From CAYZUC01 sp964481705 (GTDB lineage: Bacteria; Bacillota; Clostridia; Lachnospirales; Lachnospiraceae), in NCBI GenBank assembly GCA_964481705.1, contig CAYZUC010000144.1, positions 1-5,500 of the forward strand: 5,500 bases of DNA. Reading direction: 5' to 3'. Under the pieces are notes generated by a model. That model saw nothing but the letters and a program-made list of their open reading frames with translations, searched no databases and was not told the origin of the DNA. The position numbers were made by a program, and so were the translations under genes. Shown piece by piece: positions 1-4,437 of this stretch; within the stretch, counting starts at the first letter, position 1; every line of letters begins with the position of its first letter.

Positions 1-255
1 AAGCTGGAGGAGCTCTCGAACAATCATCAGGTTATATGTATTACACATTTACCACAAATCGCAGCACAGGCAGATCATCATTTTCTGATTTGCAAATCTA
101 CAGCAGGTGGTAAGACAAAAACTGCTGTGAGTGAGCTTGAGCCGGAGGAGATGATTGACGAGCTATCAAGGATTCTTGGTGGTGCTGAGATTACAGATAC
201 GGTAAGGGAAAATGCGCGTGAAATGAAAGAATTGGCAAAGAGAAATCGGGTTTAG
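1..255 (+). CDS. recN: DNA repair protein RecN, C-terminal fragment
   Basis: The frame is open from the first base and ends at TAG (253-255), giving the last 84 residues of a protein that begins left of the window. RecN is an SMC-like ATPase that acts at double-strand breaks. The fragment contains the end of its C-terminal ATPase lobe: ICITHLPQIAAQADHHF matches the 'switch' histidine region after Walker B and the D-loop, and LSRILGGAEITDTVRENARE is the typical RecN tail. Walker A, Walker B and the coiled coil would lie outside the window. The order recN-spoIVB-spo0A is conserved in Bacillus and many Clostridia, which supports the assignment. No terminator is visible between this stop and spoIVB, so readthrough from recN is possible. 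Confidence 0.95.
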   Translation, partial: KLEELSNNHQVICITHLPQIAAQADHHFLICKSTAGGKTKTAVSELEPEEMIDELSRILGGAEITDTVRENAREMKELAKRNRV

Positions 256-278
256 AAATTGAGAAATGCCACATACTA
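250..278 (+). promoter_or_regulatory. Candidate forespore (sigma-G-like) promoter of spoIVB
   Basis: CATACTA at 272-278 fits the sigma-G -10 pattern CATNNTA exactly. GTTTA at 250-254, 17 bases upstream, resembles the -35 element shared by sigma-F and sigma-G (GYWTA). spoIVB is known to be transcribed in the forespore in Bacillus, so the position makes sense. The predicted start would fall near 285, very close to the ribosome binding site, giving a short leader. This is a by-eye motif match only. Confidence 0.38.
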
Positions 279-283
279 TGAAA

Positions 284-290
284 AAGGATG
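284..290 (+). promoter_or_regulatory. Ribosome binding site fixing the spoIVB start at 298
   Basis: AAGGATG lies 7 bases before ATG 298. The frame could be extended upstream to a TTG at 259, but that TTG starts three bases after the recN stop, has no good Shine-Dalgarno sequence, and would add a 13-residue polar segment before the membrane anchor. The ATG at 298 places the positively charged MNRRIK sequence directly before the hydrophobic segment, as expected. Confidence 0.6.
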
Positions 291-297
291 TGGTAAA

Positions 298-1554
298 ATG
301 AATCGAAGAATAAAGATATATCGAAACATCTTAATTGGGTGTACAGGCATGTTCCTGTGCATCCTTTTCTTGTTTATTTATTACGATGCAAGCGAAAGAG
401 TACCGGAACGATTGAATCTGATCAGTGGTAAAGAACAAAAATTAAATCTTGCTGTTCCGGTTACAGGGGAGATTGGAGATACCAGGATACCAAAGGAAAA
501 GATTCACATGAACTTTGGAAGAGTAACAACTGTAAATTCTGGCGAGGAAAATCATTATCAGATGAAATGTCGTTTGTTTGGGATGATTCCCTTGAAAACC
601 GTCGAAGTAGCTGTTATTAAGGGAGAAAAGCTTCAACCAGCGGGGATTCCAGTCGGAATCTATATGAATACAAATGGTGTCCTGGTGGTAGGAACAGGTG
701 AGGTAACAGGAATCGATGGAATGACGAGTGAGCCTGCAAAATATCTTCTCCAGTCCGGAGATTATATTACAGCAGTAAATGACATGGAGATTCGAGATAA
801 AGAAGAATTGATGGAAAGGTTAAATGAAATCGGTGAACGAAGCATTACTTTTACCATCCGAAGAAATCAGGAAATGATTCGTGTGAGAATGCATACAGTA
901 GAGACAGCGGCAGGGGAGTATAAGCTTGGAATATGGGTGCGCGATAACACACAGGGAATCGGAACCCTCACTTTCCTGAGGGATAATGGTGAATTTGGGG
1001 CACTTGGTCATGGGGTAAATGATGTAGACACCTCAAATATCATGGAAGTATACAATGGAACCCTGTATGATACAAAAATTCTGTCTATTACGAAAGGCGA
1101 AAAAGGAGATCCTGGAGAACTGACAGGAGTAATTGATTACAAGGAAGACAATATTTTGGGAAAAATTGATATTAACTCCCAAGGTGGAATTTTTGGCGTT
1201 GGGAATGAGAAGCTAAGTAATAAAGTATTTTACCGAAAGCTGCCAATTGGACTCAAGCAAGATATGAAAAGAGGAGATGCATCCATTCTTTGTTCTGTGG
1301 ATGGAGAGACAAAAGAATACAAAATATGGATTGAACAGGTCGATTACACGCCACAGAGTATCAACAAGGGAATTATTTTTTATGTAACAGATCCGGATTT
1401 GCTGGCGAAAACAGGAGGAATTGTACAAGGATTGAGTGGCAGTCCGATTCTTCAAAATGGCAAAATAATAGGTGCGGTTACGCATGTCTTTATACAGGAT
1501 CCTACAAAGGGTTTCGGAATTTTTATCGAAAGCATGTTGGAACAGTCGGAATAG
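298..1554 (+). CDS. spoIVB: SpoIVB, forespore PDZ-domain serine peptidase (family S55)
   Basis: 418 residues, close to the roughly 426 of B. subtilis SpoIVB. The protease is made in the forespore, crosses the inner forespore membrane, and cleaves SpoIVFA so that SpoIVFB can process pro-sigma-K in the mother cell. Visible parts: a charged N-terminus and a single membrane anchor at about residues 11-29; a PDZ domain at about 118-205 (SGDYITAVNDMEI is the typical core); then the S55 peptidase domain. The triad appears complete: His238 in LGHGVNDVD, Asp365 in TDPDLLAKTGG, and Ser380 in GIVQGLSGSP, matching the His/Asp/Ser of the Bacillus enzyme, with the same 15-residue Asp-Ser spacing. There is no frameshift or stop, so the gene seems functional. 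It lies between recN and spo0A, the usual place. An upstream TTG (259) is a less likely start. Confidence 0.96.
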   Translation: MNRRIKIYRNILIGCTGMFLCILFLFIYYDASERVPERLNLISGKEQKLNLAVPVTGEIGDTRIPKEKIHMNFGRVTTVNSGEENHYQMKCRLFGMIPLKTVEVAVIKGEKLQPAGIPVGIYMNTNGVLVVGTGEVTGIDGMTSEPAKYLLQSGDYITAVNDMEIRDKEELMERLNEIGERSITFTIRRNQEMIRVRMHTVETAAGEYKLGIWVRDNTQGIGTLTFLRDNGEFGALGHGVNDVDTSNIMEVYNGTLYDTKILSITKGEKGDPGELTGVIDYKEDNILGKIDINSQGGIFGVGNEKLSNKVFYRKLPIGLKQDMKRGDASILCSVDGETKEYKIWIEQVDYTPQSINKGIIFYVTDPDLLAKTGGIVQGLSGSPILQNGKIIGAVTHVFIQDPTKGFGIFIESMLEQSE

Positions 1555-1569
1555 CGCGATAAGTTACTC

Positions 1570-1598
1570 TTGCAATTTTCGGAGAAGGATAATAAATT
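1570..1598 (+). promoter_or_regulatory. Possible vegetative promoter upstream of spo0A
   Basis: In the 91-base gap between spoIVB and spo0A, TTGCAA (1570-1575) and TAAATT (1593-1598) are 17 bases apart, each matching the sigma-A consensus at 4 of 6 positions. The same gap holds GAAGGATAA (1584-1592), a good sigma-H-type -35, but no GAAT-type -10 stands at the right distance. spo0A has both promoter types in Bacillus, so a promoter is expected here. The exact element is uncertain. Confidence 0.3.
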
Positions 1599-1645
1599 AT
1601 TAAGGTAGCCTTTAGGGAAATAATGGAAATTGTGAGGAGAAAAGA

Positions 1646-2218
1646 ATGGAAAAAATGAATGTAGCGGTTTTTGATGACAACAAAAGAATGCTGGAGGTAA
1701 TTAACGACATTGTGAAGTCGGATGAACGAATGGAAATGTATTTTATGATTCGACCGTTTGATCCAGAGGGATTACGTCAGAAAATGAAAAATCTGTCAAC
1801 AATCGAAGAGTGTCCCATGAATATTGATACACGAGAAGTACATTCCATGCAATTGCCGGAGAGAAATCTGGAAAGTGATGTTACAGATATCATACATGAA
1901 ATCGGAGTACCAGCGCACATAAAAGGTTACCAATATCTTCGTGATGCAATTATGATGTCTGTGGAGGATATGGAAATGCTAAATTCCATAACCAAGATTC
2001 TGTATCCCACGATAGCAAAGAAATATCAGACGACTCCAAGTCGTGTGGAACGTGCTATCCGCCATGCCATAGAGGTTGCATGGAGTCGCGGAAAAATGGA
2101 CACTATTGATGCTTTATTTGGATATACCATCAACATGGGAAAAGGAAAACCGACCAATTCTGAGTTTATTGCATTGATTGCGGATAAGATACGAATCGAA
2201 TACAAACTGAGAAGATAA
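1646..2218 (+). CDS. spo0A: Spo0A, sporulation response regulator with most of the receiver domain deleted
   Basis: 190 residues, against about 262-275 in the family. GAGGAG (1634-1639) precedes the ATG by 6 bases. Residues 1-31 match the start of Spo0A (MEKMNVAVFDDN keeps the acidic pair Asp10/Asp11). Residue 32 onward jumps to the receiver's last strand (YFMIRPFD, matching YFILKPFD around residue 104 of B. subtilis). About 72 residues are therefore missing in frame, including phospho-acceptor Asp56, Thr86 and helices 2-4; the conserved Lys108 is Arg36 here. A linker (about 40-74) leads into a complete Spo0A DNA-binding domain (about 75-190): IIHEIGVPAHIKGY, the recognition-helix region SRVERAIRHAIEVAW, and KPTNSEFIA are all intact. 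The family role is to switch on sporulation genes at 0A boxes after phosphorylation. This form could not be phosphorylated in the normal way. The Bacillus sequence used for comparison is from memory. It may be an active phosphorylation-independent variant, a null allele, or an artefact. Confidence 0.93.
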   Translation: MEKMNVAVFDDNKRMLEVINDIVKSDERMEMYFMIRPFDPEGLRQKMKNLSTIEECPMNIDTREVHSMQLPERNLESDVTDIIHEIGVPAHIKGYQYLRDAIMMSVEDMEMLNSITKILYPTIAKKYQTTPSRVERAIRHAIEVAWSRGKMDTIDALFGYTINMGKGKPTNSEFIALIADKIRIEYKLRR

Positions 2219-2221
2219 TCC

Positions 2222-2250
2222 TTTTCATAAAAGTCGCGATGATGTATAAT
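2222..2250 (+). promoter_or_regulatory. Sigma-A-type promoter of glgA
   Basis: A perfect -10 TATAAT at 2245-2250 is preceded at the ideal 17-base spacing by TTTTCA (2222-2227; 4 of 6 matches to TTGACA). Transcription should begin near 2257, about 40 bases before the glgA start codon. This is the strongest promoter-like sequence in the window. It allows glgA to be expressed independently of spo0A. Confidence 0.65.
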
Positions 2251-2254
2251 TAGA

Positions 2255-2272
2255 GGTAAGAAAACGTTACCG
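2255..2272 (+). promoter_or_regulatory. Candidate operator (cre-like site / inverted repeat) over the glgA transcription start
   Basis: GGTAA (2255-2259) and TTACC (2267-2271) form a 5-base inverted repeat around a 7-base spacer. The overlapping 14-mer AGAAAACGTTACCG (2259-2272) agrees with the catabolite-responsive cre pattern TGWAANCGNTNWCA except at positions 1, 12 and 14. The site covers the predicted transcription start, where a LacI-family protein such as CcpA would repress. The match is imperfect, and the regulator is inferred. Confidence 0.35.
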
Positions 2273-2296
2273 AAATTAATCTAGCGGAGGTATTTT

Positions 2297-3739
2297 ATGA
2301 AGAAAATCCTGTTTGCCGCATCTGAAGGGGTACCCTTTATTAAAACAGGTGGATTAGCAGATGTGGTGGGTTCACTTCCGAAGTGCTTTGACAAGAAATA
2401 CTTTGATGTACGTGTCATCATGCCTAAGTATATGTGTATGGGACAGGAACACAAGGATCTCATGAAATATGTAACCCATTTTTATATGGATTTCAATTTT
2501 AAAAGTCAGTACGTAGGTATCTTAAGTACAGAATATCAAGGAGTTACCTTTTACTTTATCGACAATGAATTTTACTTTGGTGGGTCAAAGCCCTACGGAA
2601 ATATTCGTGAAGATATTGAAAAATTTATCTTTTTTGATAAAGCAGCATTATCAGCACTGCCATTGATTGGTTTTCAGCCGGACATTATTCATTGCCATGA
2701 TTGGCAGACCGGTTTGATTCCTGTCTACCTGAAGGATAGCTTTCGTGAAGGCGATTTCTTTCACAACATCAAATCAATTATGACGATTCATAATCTAAAG
2801 TTTCAAGGTACTTGGGATGTAGACACGATTCATCATATATCCGGATTACCGAAATACTTTTTTACGTCAGATAAGCTGGAGGCATATAAAGACGCCAACA
2901 TGCTAAAAGGGGGACTGGTATTTGCGGATGCCATAACTACAGTTAGCAAGACGTATGCAGAAGAGATTAAGATGCCATTCTACGGAGAACGGTTAGATGG
3001 TTTATTAAATGCCAGAACCAATGATTTACGTGGAATTGTGAATGGAATTGATTATGAGGAATACAATCCCCAGACAGACCCATATCTGGAATTTCATTAT
3101 AATGCCAAAAACTTTCGTAAAGAGAAAATCAAGAATAAGCGCCTGATGCAGGAAGAGATGAATCTGACTCGTGACGATCATAAGTTTATGATCGGTATCG
3201 TTTCTCGCCTGACAGACCAGAAAGGTCTGGATTTAATTGCTTATGTAATGGATGAATTGTGTCAGGAGGATGTTCAGATTGTTGTACTTGGCACAGGAGA
3301 AGAAAAATATGAGAATATGTTCCGTCATTTTGACTGGAAATACAATGATAAAGTAGCAGCGAATATCTTTTATTCAGAAGCGCTTTCCCACAAGATTTAT
3401 GGCGCCTGTGATGCGTTTTTGATGCCGTCGCTGTTCGAGCCTTGTGGATTGAGTCAGTTGATGAGTCTACGCTATGGCACGGTTCCTATTGTTCGCGAGA
3501 CCGGTGGTTTGAAGGACACGGTTGAGCCTTACAATGAGTACGAGAGTACCGGAACCGGTTTCAGCTTTGTAAATTATAATGCGCATGAGATGCTTGCTAC
3601 GATTCGTTACGCGAAAAGGATTTACCAGGATCGGAAGCGGGAATGGAATAAAATCATTGATCGTGGAATGGCAAGTGATTACTCATGGCAGGCTTCGGCT
3701 AATAAATATACGGAGATGTATGACTGGATGTTACCATAA
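2297..3739 (+). CDS. glgA: Glycogen synthase (ADP-glucose-dependent, GT5 family)
   Basis: 480 residues, full length for bacterial GlgA (about 477 in E. coli). It extends the alpha-1,4-glucan chain of glycogen by transferring glucose from ADP-glucose in the cytoplasm. Visible motifs, in order: KTGGLADVVGSLPK at residues 16-29, the N-terminal substrate loop; HDWQTG at 134-139; SRLTDQKG at 303-310, with Arg304 and Lys309 as the phosphate-binding pair; FEPCGLSQ with Glu381, the conserved GT-B catalytic-site glutamate; and ETGGLKDTV from 401. The start is secure: GGAGG (2286-2290) lies 6 bases before ATG. The gene has its own promoter and operator candidate. No other glycogen gene (glgB, glgC, glgD, glgP) is in the window, so it is separate here from the rest of the pathway. 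Its position directly behind spo0A is of interest because many clostridia store a glycogen-like polymer (granulose) before sporulating. Confidence 0.96.
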   Translation: MKKILFAASEGVPFIKTGGLADVVGSLPKCFDKKYFDVRVIMPKYMCMGQEHKDLMKYVTHFYMDFNFKSQYVGILSTEYQGVTFYFIDNEFYFGGSKPYGNIREDIEKFIFFDKAALSALPLIGFQPDIIHCHDWQTGLIPVYLKDSFREGDFFHNIKSIMTIHNLKFQGTWDVDTIHHISGLPKYFFTSDKLEAYKDANMLKGGLVFADAITTVSKTYAEEIKMPFYGERLDGLLNARTNDLRGIVNGIDYEEYNPQTDPYLEFHYNAKNFRKEKIKNKRLMQEEMNLTRDDHKFMIGIVSRLTDQKGLDLIAYVMDELCQEDVQIVVLGTGEEKYENMFRHFDWKYNDKVAANIFYSEALSHKIYGACDAFLMPSLFEPCGLSQLMSLRYGTVPIVRETGGLKDTVEPYNEYESTGTGFSFVNYNAHEMLATIRYAKRIYQDRKREWNKIIDRGMASDYSWQASANKYTEMYDWMLP

Positions 3740-3760
3740 CAATGCAGAAGGGGTGCGTAG

Positions 3761-3776
3761 GAAAGATAAATCTTTC
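3761..3776. repeat. 16-base near-palindrome between glgA and the PRTase gene
   Basis: GAAAGAT and ATCTTTC form a perfect 7-base inverted repeat separated by AA. It ends 22 bases before the preferred start of the next gene, so it could be a protein-binding site or a small mRNA hairpin (6-base stem, TAAA loop). It has no GC-rich stem or T-run, so it is not a terminator. If the alternative start at 3742 is used, it lies within coding sequence. Confidence 0.45.
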
Positions 3777-3788
3777 AGACGCAAGAAT

Positions 3789-3794
3789 GGAGGG
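3789..3794 (+). promoter_or_regulatory. Ribosome binding site favouring the PRTase start at 3799
   Basis: GGAGGG stands 4-5 bases before ATG 3799. The frame also holds ATGs at 3742 and 3787, but neither has a convincing Shine-Dalgarno sequence. The extra residues from 3742 (MQKGCVGKINLSDAR) do not look like part of the fold. Position 3742 is only 2 bases after the glgA stop, so translational coupling from there is a weaker alternative. Confidence 0.55.
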
Positions 3795-3798
3795 TATT

Positions 3799-4437
3799 AT
3801 GCAGGAAGTAAAGAAAATCGTTTCAAAAGACTATCCCGAGATTATTTTAAGGGCGATACCGGGACATTTTGTAACACCAAGTTCTCATGTCAATTATTAT
3901 ATTGATATGACAATGCTGAAATCCAGAAGAAGCGAAGCAACCGCAGTGGGTGTTGCGATTGGCGATATGTATTCGTCCAACACAATTGTGGATACGATTG
4001 TCTGTATGGAGCATTGCGAAGTGGTTGGAGCATATCTGGCGCAGGAACTTGCGAAGGTTGGAGTACTTTCCATGAATGCACATAAGACGATTTACATCGT
4101 TTCACCGGAATTTGACATGACAGGACAGATTATCTTCCGTGAGAATATTGTCCCAATGATTAAAGAAAAGAATGTTCTGATTTTATCAGCAACAGCAACG
4201 ACTGGTAAGACAGTTGGTCGTGCTTACGAAGCAATACAGTATTACGGAGGTAAGATTTCTGGAGTCAGTGCTATTTTTTCAGCAGCTAATAAAATTGGAG
4301 ATATTCCAATCAAGGCACTTTTCTCTACTGCAGATATACCGGATTATAAGACATATTCGCCATCACAGTGTGCTCTTTGTAAAGAAGGAGTCCCGATCGA
4401 TGCAATGGCGAATGGTTATGGCTATTCCAGAATTTAA
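3799..4437 (+). CDS. Orotate-phosphoribosyltransferase-like protein with an atypical PRPP loop
   Basis: 212 residues from ATG 3799 (231 if started at 3742). The overall pattern is that of a type I phosphoribosyltransferase of the orotate PRTase type: an N-terminal hood region (IPGHFVTPSSHVNYYIDM, about 20-37), a central Rossmann-like core, and a PRPP-loop-like sequence NVLILSATATTGKTVGRA at 125-142. In active enzymes this loop usually reads hydrophobic-x-DD/ED-x-x-TTG. Here TTGKT is kept, but the acidic pair is replaced by Ser130-Ala131. A Cys191-x-x-Cys194 motif (CALCKEG) lies near the C-terminus. Known OPRTases make orotidine monophosphate from orotate and PRPP, but no pyrimidine gene is adjacent and the acidic residues are missing, so pyrE is not assigned. 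It could be a PRTase with another substrate or a nucleotide-sensing regulator. It follows glgA by 59 bases and overlaps rqcH by 4 bases tail to tail. Confidence 0.85.
   Translation: MQEVKKIVSKDYPEIILRAIPGHFVTPSSHVNYYIDMTMLKSRRSEATAVGVAIGDMYSSNTIVDTIVCMEHCEVVGAYLAQELAKVGVLSMNAHKTIYIVSPEFDMTGQIIFRENIVPMIKEKNVLILSATATTGKTVGRAYEAIQYYGGKISGVSAIFSAANKIGDIPIKALFSTADIPDYKTYSPSQCALCKEGVPIDAMANGYGYSRI

Noticed and set aside
259..297. TTG start extending SpoIVB by 13 residues
   Set aside because: It has no clear ribosome binding site and adds a polar segment before the membrane anchor; ATG 298 has AAGGATG at good spacing.
1584..1592. Sigma-H promoter of spo0A (GAAGGATAA as -35)
   Set aside because: The -35 match is good, but no GAAT-type -10 is present 11-14 bases downstream; the nearest GGAAAT is too far.
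1555..1645. Spo0A boxes (TTCGACA / TGTCGAA) in the spo0A upstream gap
   Set aside because: The only similar string, TTTTCGGAG near 1577, departs from the consensus at key positions; a closer match near 1751 is inside the coding region.
3579..3905. 108-residue open frame across the glgA end and the PRTase start
   Set aside because: It is out of frame with two well-supported genes, its composition is basic and low in recognisable motifs, and it has no ribosome binding site.
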